NCBI GenBank assembly: GCA_021787665.1
Contig: JAJYLN010000021.1
Location: 1-44,453 of the forward strand
DNA from: a bacterium
GTDB lineage: Bacteria > JAMCPX01
Reading direction: 5' to 3'
Length of the DNA: 44,453 nucleotides
In this document: positions 1 to 7,666 of the stretch, one piece after another
Layout: every line of letters starts with the position of its first letter
How positions within the stretch are numbered: the first letter of the stretch is position 1
The notes under the pieces: model-generated
Database searches by the model: none
Told to the model about the DNA's origin: nothing
What the model saw: only the letters and a program-made list of their open reading frames with translations
Position numbers and translations under genes: made by a program

Positions 1-32
1 ACGCATCGGCCTGTGACCTCCTTCTTTATCTG

Positions 33-59
33 GTGATAAAATTAAAGGAGCTTTATCAC
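33..59 (+). promoter_or_regulatory. Hairpin enclosing a ribosome binding site
   Basis: GTGATAAA (33-40) and TTTATCAC (52-59) form a perfect 8-bp inverted repeat. The only good Shine-Dalgarno sequence for the following gene, AAAGGAG (44-50), lies in the loop. The gap from it to the ATG at 68 is unusually long (17 nt). The arrangement could expose or gate the ribosome binding site, or it could be chance in AT-rich DNA. Confidence 0.35.
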
Positions 60-67
60 AGTAACCG

Positions 68-1009
68 ATGCTTTTCTTTGCTTTTTTATCCCCTATATGG
101 CATGATCACTTTTGGGAGAAGAGCCCACAAACAAAAGATGGTGGGATATATACATGCGATCAAGGATTTTCAGTAACTACATGGGTAAATCCAAATTGTA
201 GGCCTCTCATGACTTATTATCAATGTTCCGTCAATGTAGACAATTCATGTTTTTGGTCATCAGGTTTTGGAGGTGGATATTTATGTGATGCATCAAATCC
301 GGATGTTGTTCAGACACAACGTACTTACGACAAAAACTGCCAGCTTTGGTATAGTAGTGGATACATCCCATTTACAAAACTTCAAGATGTAGCATATAAG
401 ACCATTCCCGCTATTGGCGATTCTAACAAAGCCTATGCAGATCCCACTGGTACTTTTAAAGCTGCAGCCCAAGTAAACGGAAAAGTGCAGGCAGACTATG
501 CTCATATTACTACACACGATAACGGAAGCATAACAATATCCTTACAAGCAAAAGAAATAGACGCTACCCTGAATGTCAATATATGGTGGAATAATTTTTT
601 TTGTTATTCCATTGATTGGAGTAACTTTTTACCTATCTGTAAGTCTGGATGGTCAAAGATATGGAGCGGCGATATTGTTAACTCTATCATCAATACACCA
701 TGGCTGACATTTAAATTAGAGCCGTATATTACATCAAACAATACATTAGATTTTTCTACAGATTCTGTAGATGCTAGTGTTTCATCTGTTAATATATCTC
801 TAACTTCAATAAATCTTATATGTACGGCGGCCCAAACGGTAGCCGCAACAGCCGTATGGGCAGCTACTAATGTAGGTATTCTTATAGACCCTTCAATTAT
901 ATTTGAATGGCTTGAGCGTCGTGAGTATCTTGAGAGGATCATTCAGGAGTTTCCGCTTGAAAACCCTTTCTCCTTTCTCGTTGATAATTGCCAGATAGCT
1001 GTTGGTTGA
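68..1009 (+). CDS. Hypothetical protein, AT-rich orphan gene
   Basis: I do not recognise this 313-residue protein. It is rich in Ser, Thr, Asn, Trp and Cys and reads like a beta-rich extracytoplasmic protein, but there is no convincing signal peptide, only a short hydrophobic start. A more hydrophobic Ala/Val/Ile stretch lies at about residues 245-275 and could be one membrane segment. An in-frame TAA at 62-64 means the frame cannot extend upstream, so ATG 68 is the first possible start. The base composition is clearly more AT-rich than the acyl-CoA genes next door, which suggests recent transfer. Both strands carry fairly long open frames here, so coding on the plus strand is likely but not certain. 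Confidence 0.5.
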   Translation: MLFFAFLSPIWHDHFWEKSPQTKDGGIYTCDQGFSVTTWVNPNCRPLMTYYQCSVNVDNSCFWSSGFGGGYLCDASNPDVVQTQRTYDKNCQLWYSSGYIPFTKLQDVAYKTIPAIGDSNKAYADPTGTFKAAAQVNGKVQADYAHITTHDNGSITISLQAKEIDATLNVNIWWNNFFCYSIDWSNFLPICKSGWSKIWSGDIVNSIINTPWLTFKLEPYITSNNTLDFSTDSVDASVSSVNISLTSINLICTAAQTVAATAVWAATNVGILIDPSIIFEWLERREYLERIIQEFPLENPFSFLVDNCQIAVG

Positions 1010-1062
1010 ATGCAAATCAAAAGCAGTGTATAGTCTCATACAAGGCACCTCCGATGGTTATT

Positions 1063-1100
1063 AAGACACCTCCTGTGGTCAGTGAGTCTGTGTCTTTTTA
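1063..1100 (+). terminator. Possible Rho-independent terminator after the orphan gene
   Basis: AAGACAC (1063-1069) pairs with GTGTCTT (1090-1096), a 7-bp stem, and is followed at once by a short T tract (1096-1099). The 20-nt loop is larger than usual. It lies 54 nt after the stop codon of the orphan gene. Confidence 0.35.
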
Positions 1101-1104
1101 TCTA

Positions 1105-1213
1105 TGAGCATATCAGAAAGATGATGACCCTGGTATGCTCAGGAGGTGCACTTTATATGATTATCAGCCCTATGCTCCACAAGGAGAGGCTCAAGCGGAT
1201 GGGGCCGTCATAA
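1105..1213 (+). other. Hairpin-rich spacer with an 18-codon ORF
   Basis: TGAGCATA (1105-1112) and TATGCTCA (1134-1141) form one perfect inverted repeat. CACCTCCTG (1067-1075) and CAGGAGGTG (1140-1148) form another. The right arm of the second contains AGGAGG (1141-1146), which sits 10 nt before an ATG at 1157. That ATG opens an 18-residue ORF ending at 1213 (it starts MIISPMLHKERLKR). Its ribosome binding site would be hidden when the long repeat folds. It may be the 5' stub of a lost mobile gene or chance; I do not recognise the peptide. Confidence 0.3.
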
Positions 1214-1229
1214 TCCAGTATACAACGGA

Positions 1230-1904
1230 TTACTTCTGGGCAGTACCCTGCTTGTTGTTTTTGTCCACCCACTTCTCCATGGCCTTTGCGTAGACCAGAG
1301 CGGACGACGTCGCTATTGCCGTGTTCAGTAGGGGCTGTTTCTCCAACATGTACCTGACCAGGAACCCGAGCGAGCTTATATCGGTATACACGCGGTAAAA
1401 CCCGATCGTCTCCTTCCCGTTGTCTATCGAGATCAGTTTCCAGGAGCCCTCAACCCTGTCGAGGTTCCCGGACACTCTTGTCCAGGTAACGCTCCCGGGC
1501 GGATCGAGGATCTGCTTCAGGACATAGTTCGCGTGCTCGGCTATGATCGAGAACTTGAATTCGATCCGGTATTTGACGAACCACGTGTTCCCCTGCTTCT
1601 TCGTTATCTTGACCTCTGTCGTCTGCGGTATGTTCCCGACATAGTGGTCGTAGTCCACGATCGTGGAGAACACCTTTTCGATCGGGGCATTGAACAGCGT
1701 TATGACGGTGACGAACTGCGGCTTGCCCGGTTTTTCGTTGTCGATGAAGATGAGCTGCCCTTTCTGGAGCAGGCTCTGCAGTACGGCAGGCGATGTGACT
1801 GCGAACTGCTCGACAATCGATGAGTTGTCCTGCGCACGTGCCGTCGCGGCAACCGAGAACAGCAGCGCAGCGGCCATAAGTCCGATTTTCTTTCCCTTGT
1901 TCAT
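1230..1904 (-). CDS. Secreted START/SRPBCC-type ligand-binding protein
   Basis: This 224-residue protein has a clear Sec signal peptide (residues 1-24: KKIG start, hydrophobic core, cleavage after ATARA). A START/polyketide-cyclase-like fold follows from about residue 60 to 215, recognised from the NAPIEKVFSTIVDYDHYVGN segment and the later VEGSWKLI strand. Such domains bind hydrophobic ligands in a cavity. No catalytic residues are evident, and export to the periplasm argues for binding or transfer rather than catalysis. It is the last gene of the minus-strand acyl-CoA operon, about 70 nt after the DUF35 gene, so it may handle the same hydrophobic substrate before uptake. That link is inference. 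Confidence 0.75.
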   Translation of the reverse strand: MNKGKKIGLMAAALLFSVAATARAQDNSSIVEQFAVTSPAVLQSLLQKGQLIFIDNEKPGKPQFVTVITLFNAPIEKVFSTIVDYDHYVGNIPQTTEVKITKKQGNTWFVKYRIEFKFSIIAEHANYVLKQILDPPGSVTWTRVSGNLDRVEGSWKLISIDNGKETIGFYRVYTDISSLGFLVRYMLEKQPLLNTAIATSSALVYAKAMEKWVDKNNKQGTAQK

Positions 1905-1973
1905 AAACCCTCCTTTACCTGTTATGCGGCACGACCGCTCACCCGTGGCAGGTTACAGCCGCGGGTGCAGGCC

Positions 1974-2423
1974 CTATATCAACTGGAAGTATGCTAAGTC
2001 TGCGAGCGCCCCGGTGGTGACGTCCTTGAACACGACCTTTATCCGCATGCCTTCCCTGACGTCGTGCCAGTCCTGCCAGCCTTCGAGTGTGCCCATGACG
2101 AGAGACTCGGAGCCATCGAACTTTACCGTACAGGTTATGAACGGATGCTCCACCGGATTGCCGCGAATGTCCGAGACGTTGACGGTAAAGGCATCCAGGG
2201 TGCCTTCCGGGCGCACCTCGACTACCTGGTCGATATCGATGAGACACTTCCTACAGTAGGATGTCCCCGGTACGTACACCGTACCGCATTTGGTACATTT
2301 CCTGCCGAGTATCTTTTTGTCCTTCAGTCCCTTCACAAACAGGTTGAGCGCGTCGGCCTCAACTTTCCAGCTGTACGTGGTCAAGTCCCAGGGGGACTCC
2401 ATGATTCTTGTTTCATTCGCCAT
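1974..2423 (-). CDS. DUF35 Zn-ribbon/OB-fold acyl-CoA-binding protein (copy 1)
   Basis: This 149-residue protein has the DUF35 layout: an N-terminal helix (ALNLFVKGLKDKKILG), a rubredoxin-like zinc ribbon with two CxxC pairs (KCTKCG and YCRKC, residues about 43-60), and an OB fold (about 65-149). DUF35 proteins are obligate partners of SCP2-type thiolases and thiolase-like aldolases. They bridge to the CoA ester and are sometimes fused to the partner, as in the steroid-degrading ChsH2/Ltp2 system, the benzoylsuccinyl-CoA thiolase BbsAB, and the archaeal thiolase/HMG-CoA synthase complex. It starts 9 nt after the thiolase-like gene at 2433-3683, its likely partner. The zinc ligands look intact. 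Confidence 0.88.
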   Translation of the reverse strand: MANETRIMESPWDLTTYSWKVEADALNLFVKGLKDKKILGRKCTKCGTVYVPGTSYCRKCLIDIDQVVEVRPEGTLDAFTVNVSDIRGNPVEHPFITCTVKFDGSESLVMGTLEGWQDWHDVREGMRIKVVFKDVTTGALADLAYFQLI

Positions 2424-2432
2424 ACTCCCTCC

Positions 2433-3683
2433 TTATGATTTTACCGGCGTTCTGCCGACCAGCGTTACCGTGACGAACTGGAAGAGTCCGCCCCAGCCGT
2501 GTGCTACTGCGTTCTCCACCTTCATCGGTATCTGGTGCCCGCCCTCGGCAAGCCCCATGACCTGCAAGGCAGCCTCGGAAACACGTACCATCGCTGATGC
2601 GCCTATGGCGTTCGTGCTGGTCACGCCTCCGGACGGATTGATGGGCATCTCTCCCCCTATCGCGAACGCGCCCTTGTCGAGCATCTCCGGCGACTTGCCC
2701 TCCTTTACCAGGCCGAGCCTCTCCGGCCACATGAGATCCTGGTGTGAAAAGCCGGAATATACCTCGGCTACCTGGATCTCCTTCGTGGGGTCCTTGATAC
2801 CGGCCATGGTGTACACCTTCTTTGCCACGACCTTGCACATGTGCTGCTCTGCCGGGTCTGTTATCTGCCCTTCCACGAAGTTCCCGGTCGTCGGATCGGA
2901 CGTGCCGGAGCCGAGCCCCTTGACCCAGGCGACCCGGTCCGTGAGCCCGAACTTCTTGGCCTTGCTCTCCGAGACGAGGATCATCGCTACGGCGCCGCAC
3001 GAGGTGGGGCAGGTGTGCCCGAACCGCAGCGGGTAGGTTATGATGGGGGTCTTCGCGATATCAGCCTCTGTACAGCCCGGCTGCTGGAGGTGCGCGTAGG
3101 GGTTCTTCGCGGCATTCGATCGCATCAGCGCCGCTATTCTGTCGATGTGCTCGATGCCAGCGTGCGCCCGTGAGAGGTAGGACATCGCCTGATAGGATGC
3201 TCCTCCGGTGGAGCCGCCGCCGCCGAGTCCTCCCACGCCGCCCCGCTCGGTATTCATTTCCGGTCCGAACTGGAACAGCGTGAATGCCTCGGGGAGTACG
3301 ATACCCACGAGTCCAACCTGAGAGTCGCCCTCGTCCTGTTTCTCCCATCCGATCGCCATGACGACATCGTACATCCCGGAGGCCACGTGGTAGTACGCTG
3401 CCTGGAATACGGAGGCGCCGGTCGTTCCGCCGGTCGCGACCCGCATGACTGGTTTTCCGGAGCCGTTGAAGTGGTCACTCGCCCACAGGTGCGGACCGTT
3501 TACACCTTCAAAGGTGTGCATGTTACCCACGACGTACGCCTGAATATCATCGGGCTTGAGCTTCGTCTTGCCCAGCGCATTGGTGACCGCCGGCTCTATC
3601 AACTCCGGTATGTTGACGTCCGGTCTCTTGCTGACAAACCTGCCGTTGTAGCCAACGCTTATGATTGCGACGTTCCTTTTCAT
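2433..3683 (-). CDS. SCP2/thiolase-like protein lacking the nucleophilic Cys (copy 1)
   Basis: This 416-residue thiolase-superfamily protein is of the lipid-transfer (SCP2) type. The nucleophile position, normally CATG or CSSG, reads GTTG (Gly86 in ATGGTTGASVF). The HDxF motif of SCP2 thiolases is replaced by YSGF, the second GHP motif by TNAIG, and the C-terminal Cys loop reads HGWGG. Classical thiolysis is therefore unlikely. A Cys-less thiolase fold with a DUF35 partner and a tyrosine near the active site recalls the steroid aldolase Ltp2, so aldol or retro-aldol cleavage of a CoA ester is a reasonable guess. The start codon overlaps the stop of the upstream thiolase-like gene (ATGA, 3680-3683), so translation is coupled. 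Confidence 0.85.
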   Translation of the reverse strand: MKRNVAIISVGYNGRFVSKRPDVNIPELIEPAVTNALGKTKLKPDDIQAYVVGNMHTFEGVNGPHLWASDHFNGSGKPVMRVATGGTTGASVFQAAYYHVASGMYDVVMAIGWEKQDEGDSQVGLVGIVLPEAFTLFQFGPEMNTERGGVGGLGGGGSTGGASYQAMSYLSRAHAGIEHIDRIAALMRSNAAKNPYAHLQQPGCTEADIAKTPIITYPLRFGHTCPTSCGAVAMILVSESKAKKFGLTDRVAWVKGLGSGTSDPTTGNFVEGQITDPAEQHMCKVVAKKVYTMAGIKDPTKEIQVAEVYSGFSHQDLMWPERLGLVKEGKSPEMLDKGAFAIGGEMPINPSGGVTSTNAIGASAMVRVSEAALQVMGLAEGGHQIPMKVENAVAHGWGGLFQFVTVTLVGRTPVKS

Positions 3684-4834
3684 TTTTCCCTCCTTACGAT
3701 AAAAACGACGTTCTGTTGCGCGCCCGGTCCATCCTGACCGTGTGCCAGCCCGGTCTTTGCGCCCTTTACCTGGTTCTTCCCTGCTTCCCCGTTGAGCTGG
3801 GCGCAGACGTCGACCAGTCGTATAAGGCCCGCCGCGTTGATCGGGTTTGCCCCGAGCGGCCCGCCTGACGGGTTGACCGGCATCTTGCCGTCCACGTTGC
3901 TGTCCCCGTTCGCGACGACTTCCTTGCCGCTGCCCTCCTTGAATAGCCCGAGCGCTTCAGCGAACACCGGCTCTTCCGATGCAAAGTTCGTATGGAGCTC
4001 GGCAAGGTCGATTTCCCGCTTCGGACTCTTGATACCAGCCATCCGGTACGCCTGCTCGCCGGCCGACCTGAGGCTGTCCATCCTGAGAAGGTCCCGGTCG
4101 CCGAGATAGTAGGTGTCCATAGAGTGTCCAACCCCGGTGATCCAGAGAGGCTTGTCCGTTATCCTTTTTGCTGCTTCCTCCGATGCAAGGACGACCGCTG
4201 CTGCGCCGTCAGCGTACGCGGAGACGTGGGCCTCGTGCAGGGGAGCATAGAGCGGCCTCGATCCGAGCACGCTGTCAACGGTCGGCTTCTGCTCCCGCCG
4301 TGCTGCGTAGGGGTTGTTGTTCGCATTCTTAAGGTCCTTTACCGTGAGCTTCGCGAGATCCCGTTCCTTGAAGCCGTACTTCTCCATGTATACCCGTGCC
4401 TGAAGTGCAGCGATCGAATGGAAGTTGATCAGTCCCCGGGGCCTCTCGTACGCCGGATCCATGACATAGGAATTGATCATGGGTGCCCTGAACTCCGAGC
4501 CGGACATGCTGAAGCCTATCGCGAGCGCGGTATCGTAGAGACCTGACTGTATCCTCATGTACGCATAGAGCGCGGCGTTCAGTCCGTCGGACTCCACCTT
4601 CGACTCGTCCTTCATGTAGGCCCCTATCCTCGGAACGATGTACACCTCGGAGATCGTCCTGCCGTCCGTGAAGTCGTTGCTTGCCAGGATGAAGGTGTCT
4701 ATAGCGTCCTTGGTAATGCCTATGTCGCTGTACAGTGACTTCACGAGCTCATAGACCATCCTCTCCCTGCTCACCAGGTTATCGAAGCTGTGCTTCGTTT
4801 GCTTGTAGCCGACTATTGCAACCCTTTTACCCAT
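3680..4834 (-). CDS. SCP2/thiolase-like protein lacking the nucleophilic Cys (copy 2)
   Basis: This 384-residue thiolase-superfamily protein begins MGKRVAIVGYKQTKH. The segment that normally holds the nucleophilic Cys reads VESDGLNAALYAY (Ser82/Asp83), so the nucleophile is missing. The ELHxxF region is partly kept (ELHTNF), the GHP motif is ANP, and the C-terminal loop is AHGQDGPGA. It is only distantly similar to the next thiolase-like gene, so the two are unlikely to be a recent duplication and may form a heteromeric pair. It lies between a DUF35 gene (39 nt upstream) and the second thiolase-like gene (4-nt overlap). The operon order is DUF35, thiolase, thiolase, DUF35. Substrate unknown. 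Confidence 0.85.
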   Translation of the reverse strand: MGKRVAIVGYKQTKHSFDNLVSRERMVYELVKSLYSDIGITKDAIDTFILASNDFTDGRTISEVYIVPRIGAYMKDESKVESDGLNAALYAYMRIQSGLYDTALAIGFSMSGSEFRAPMINSYVMDPAYERPRGLINFHSIAALQARVYMEKYGFKERDLAKLTVKDLKNANNNPYAARREQKPTVDSVLGSRPLYAPLHEAHVSAYADGAAAVVLASEEAAKRITDKPLWITGVGHSMDTYYLGDRDLLRMDSLRSAGEQAYRMAGIKSPKREIDLAELHTNFASEEPVFAEALGLFKEGSGKEVVANGDSNVDGKMPVNPSGGPLGANPINAAGLIRLVDVCAQLNGEAGKNQVKGAKTGLAHGQDGPGAQQNVVFIVRREK

Positions 4835-4873
4835 ATATGCCTCCTTTTCGATGATTCGGCCTTCCGGACCCTG

Positions 4874-5320
4874 CTATGCCGGTTCGAAGTACGCAAGGTC
4901 GCTGTAGCTCCCCTGGGTCTCTTCTTTCCAGACGGCCTTAACCCTGATACCCGTCTTTACCTTGTCGACTGCCACGCCCTTTACGACGGCGGAGAGCAGG
5001 CTGTCGGCCCCCTTGAGCTTGATCATGCCTATCACGTAAGGCTCCGCGTCCTTTATCTCGCCGCCCTCTATGGTCACGTGGGCGACCGTGAAGTTCTCGA
5101 GCGTCCCCTGTTGCTCCACCTCCACGTAGGTATCGAGCTTCTTATGGCAGCAACCGCAAACGGTCCGCGGCGGCACATATACCTTGTCACACGCCGGACA
5201 CTTGATTCCAAGGATCTTCTTGTCCTTCAGGCCATCGATGTACGTCTCCAGAGCCTGCCCCACCCTGTTCCTGTAAAGGAACGTTATCGGGACCATGGAT
5301 TTTATTGTTTCTCCTGGCAT
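4874..5320 (-). CDS. DUF35 Zn-ribbon/OB-fold acyl-CoA-binding protein (copy 2)
   Basis: This 148-residue DUF35 protein has the helix TYIDGLKDKKILG, a zinc ribbon with two CxxC pairs (KCPACD and VCGCC) and a C-terminal OB fold ending in DLAYFEPA. I start it at the ATG at 5320 because AGGAGG sits 5 nt upstream on the minus strand. A frame extending to 5371 exists, but its extra residues overlap the promoter and look non-coding. It is the first gene of the acyl-CoA operon. The ending resembles copy 1 (DLAYFQLI), so both belong to the same subfamily, while the third copy at 22041 is longer at the N terminus. Confidence 0.87.
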   Translation of the reverse strand: MPGETIKSMVPITFLYRNRVGQALETYIDGLKDKKILGIKCPACDKVYVPPRTVCGCCHKKLDTYVEVEQQGTLENFTVAHVTIEGGEIKDAEPYVIGMIKLKGADSLLSAVVKGVAVDKVKTGIRVKAVWKEETQGSYSDLAYFEPA

Positions 5321-5342
5321 AAAACCCTCCTTTTTCCAAAGA

Positions 5343-5371
5343 TCTATATACAATAAAAAAGGGGAATGCAA
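5343..5371 (-). promoter_or_regulatory. Sigma-70-like promoter of the minus-strand acyl-CoA operon
   Basis: On the minus strand, TTGCAT (-35, plus 5366-5371) and TATAGA (-10, plus 5343-5348) are 17 bp apart. Transcription would start near 5336, about 16 nt before the start codon at 5320, leaving room for the AGGAGG. The -35 is a weak match, which fits a regulated promoter. Confidence 0.5.
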
Positions 5372-5378
5372 GCATTAT

Positions 5379-5394
5379 TTGATTATATAATCAA
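5379..5394. promoter_or_regulatory. 16-bp palindromic operator candidate (TTGAT-N6-ATCAA)
   Basis: TTGATTATATAATCAA is a perfect palindrome just upstream of the -35 of the minus-strand acyl-CoA operon. It contains a TATAAT on each strand. The same half-sites with the same 6-bp spacing occur at 19646-19661, in front of the second thiolase/DUF35 operon. No regulator gene is adjacent here. Confidence 0.5.
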
Positions 5395-5467
5395 TTTGCC
5401 TTCGCCGGCCCCGGCGACCCTCGCAAAAAACCTTGCAAACGTTCAGGGATATGCTTTTATTCATACT

Positions 5468-6355
5468 ATGAAATCCGGTTTGATCGCCGTTATCGGCAGG
5501 CCCAACGTCGGCAAGTCTACCTTACTCAACAGGCTTATCAGCGAGAAGCTCGCGATCGTTTCTCCGAAGCCCCAGACGACGTGGCAGAGACTCCACGGCA
5601 TTCTCACCACCGGAGACGCCCAGTTCGTCTTCATCGATACGCCCGGCATAGAGACGGAGAGGACTTCGGGGTTCATAGCTGCCCTGAAAAAGGTGGCCCT
5701 GTCGGCGATGGACGACGCGGACGTGGTCCTCCACATCGTCGAGCCAGACCTGACGTCTAAGGAAACGGCACTCATCGGCGATCTGCGGAAGCTGGGAGAC
5801 AAGCCGAAGGTGCTGCTCATCAACAAGATCGACACCAAGAAGGACAAGGGGCAGCTGCTCCCGGTGGTGAAGTGGTACGCGGACCTTGCCCTGTACAGTG
5901 CCCTGCTGCCGGCCTCGGCGAAGACCGGCGACGGCATGGACCTCCTTCTTGCAGAGCTGGAAAAGCACCTGCCCACCGAGGGGATGCTCTACCATGCCGA
6001 TATGATAACGGACCGTTACGAGAAGGAGCTCGTAGCGGATCTCATCAGGGAGAAGCTGTTCTCCTTTACCAGAGAGGAGGTGCCGTATGCATCGGTCTGC
6101 ACGATCGATAAGTTCGACGAGTCCGAGCGGGACAGAATCATACGGATATACGCCACGATCTTCGTGGAGAAGCAGTCCCAGAAAGGCATCGTGATCGGCG
6201 CTCATGGCTCCATGATAAAACGGATAGGCGCTGCCGCGAGACTGGATATCGAGCGGCTGCTGGGGACGAAGGTATACCTCGAGCTCTACGTGAAAGTCAG
6301 ACAGGACTGGAAAAAGGATCGCGGGTTCCTGAGGGAGATAGGGCTGGAACGATGA
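5468..6355 (+). CDS. era: GTPase Era
   Basis: Era is a 16S rRNA-binding GTPase for 30S ribosome assembly. The 295-residue protein has G1 GRPNVGKS (10-17), G3 DTPG, G4 NKID, and a C-terminal KH domain with the GAHGSMIKRIG segment. I choose ATG 5468 because family members start within a few residues of this GRPNVGKS context; the frame is open back to 5366 but the extra residues look like spacer. The ribosome binding site is weak. The stop overlaps the start of der (ATGA), so the two assembly GTPases are coupled. The region upstream is shared with the divergent acyl-CoA operon. Confidence 0.95.
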   Translation: MKSGLIAVIGRPNVGKSTLLNRLISEKLAIVSPKPQTTWQRLHGILTTGDAQFVFIDTPGIETERTSGFIAALKKVALSAMDDADVVLHIVEPDLTSKETALIGDLRKLGDKPKVLLINKIDTKKDKGQLLPVVKWYADLALYSALLPASAKTGDGMDLLLAELEKHLPTEGMLYHADMITDRYEKELVADLIREKLFSFTREEVPYASVCTIDKFDESERDRIIRIYATIFVEKQSQKGIVIGAHGSMIKRIGAAARLDIERLLGTKVYLELYVKVRQDWKKDRGFLREIGLER

Positions 6356-7665
6356 ACCCGCTCGTGGTGATCGTGGGCAGGCCGAACGTGGGCAAGTCCA
6401 GGCTGTTCAACAGGATGGCATCGAAGAGGAGGTCCCTCGTCCTCGACCTCAGGGGCACGACGCGGGACGTCATCACGGAGACCGTGGCATGGGGCCGTTC
6501 GACGTTCGATATCATGGATACCGGGGGACTGACGGACGAGAGTGGCAATCTCCATGAGCGGATAAACCGAAGGGTGGAGGATGTCGTGGGCCGGGCAGCG
6601 GCCGTTATCATGGTGTGCGACTACAAGGCGGGGGTAACGCCCTACGACCGCGACATCGGGAGATGGCTCAGGAAGCTCGACCGTCACGTCGTGCTCGCCG
6701 TGAACAAGATCGACAGCCCGGCCGGGCTGGACGACCTCGGCGAGTTCCACCAGCTCGGGTTCCCGGAGACCTTCGGTACCTCGGCCGAGCACGGGTACGG
6801 GGTCGACCAGATCATGGACGCGGTGGTGGACCATCTCAAGGCACGGCACCTCTTCCCCATGACGGCAGACGCTGCGGTGCCGCCTCCCTTGAGGCTGGTC
6901 TTCGCCGGCAAGCCCAACGCAGGAAAATCGAGCATGGTGAACCGTGTCGTGGGCAGGGAGTCCGTGATAGTCGACGATAAGCCCGGCACGACAAGGGATC
7001 CGGTAGAGTTCAGCATAAAGGCCGGCGGCAGGCACCTGCTCCTGATCGACACCGCCGGGCTCAAGAAGAGCGCGGCGGGCACGCGGGTCGAGGCGATGGC
7101 GAGCACGAGGTCCGAGGACATGATAGCGAGAGCGGACATCGTCGTGCTCATGGTCGATGCGGCGGTCGGGGTGACCGGCCACGACAAGAAGATCGTAGAC
7201 CTGATCCTATCCAGCGGCAAGGCGTGCGCGTTAGCGATGAACAAATGGGACCTCGTTGCCGAACGGGACAAGGAGCGCCTGCTGCGGGAGACGTCGAGCA
7301 TGCTCGGCTTCGCCTCCTTTATCCCGATCCTGCCGACCTCGGCGGTCACCGGGCAGGGGGTCCGGACGCTGATGCACGAGGTCATCCGCATAGCCGACGC
7401 GTACGCCCACAGGGTCCCGACCCCGGCGCTCAACCGGTTTTTCGGAAAGGTACTCGGCGAGCACCAGCCCGTGTCCAGCGGCGGGAAGCTGATACGGCTC
7501 TACTACCTGGTTCAGGTGGCCGTTCGGCCGCCGGTGTTCGTCATCTTTACGAACAGCGCAAAAGGTATTAAGGAGAACTACAGCAGGTTCGTCGTCAGCA
7601 GGATCCGGGACATATTCGGGTTCCCCGGCGTACCGATCAGGGTCATATTCAGGGACAAGAGGTAG
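6352..7665 (+). CDS. der: GTPase Der (EngA)
   Basis: Der is the double-GTPase factor of 50S ribosome assembly. The 437 residues carry two G domains: the first with GRPNVGKS (8-15), DTGG and NKID, the second with GKPNAGKSS, DTAG and NKWD, followed by the KH-like C-terminal domain. The residue after the first P-loop is Arg (GKSRLFN) rather than the usual Thr, Ser or Ala, a small oddity. Length is normal for the family. It overlaps era by 4 nt, and the YihY gene follows after one base. Confidence 0.95.
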   Translation: MNPLVVIVGRPNVGKSRLFNRMASKRRSLVLDLRGTTRDVITETVAWGRSTFDIMDTGGLTDESGNLHERINRRVEDVVGRAAAVIMVCDYKAGVTPYDRDIGRWLRKLDRHVVLAVNKIDSPAGLDDLGEFHQLGFPETFGTSAEHGYGVDQIMDAVVDHLKARHLFPMTADAAVPPPLRLVFAGKPNAGKSSMVNRVVGRESVIVDDKPGTTRDPVEFSIKAGGRHLLLIDTAGLKKSAAGTRVEAMASTRSEDMIARADIVVLMVDAAVGVTGHDKKIVDLILSSGKACALAMNKWDLVAERDKERLLRETSSMLGFASFIPILPTSAVTGQGVRTLMHEVIRIADAYAHRVPTPALNRFFGKVLGEHQPVSSGGKLIRLYYLVQVAVRPPVFVIFTNSAKGIKENYSRFVVSRIRDIFGFPGVPIRVIFRDKR

Positions 7666-7666
7666 C

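Noticed and set aside
2433-5320. Identity of the operon with bbsA/bbsB of anaerobic toluene degradation
   Set aside because: The partner genes of that pathway (CoA transferase, benzylsuccinyl-CoA dehydrogenase, hydratase) are absent from the window, so only the general DUF35/thiolase arrangement is shared.
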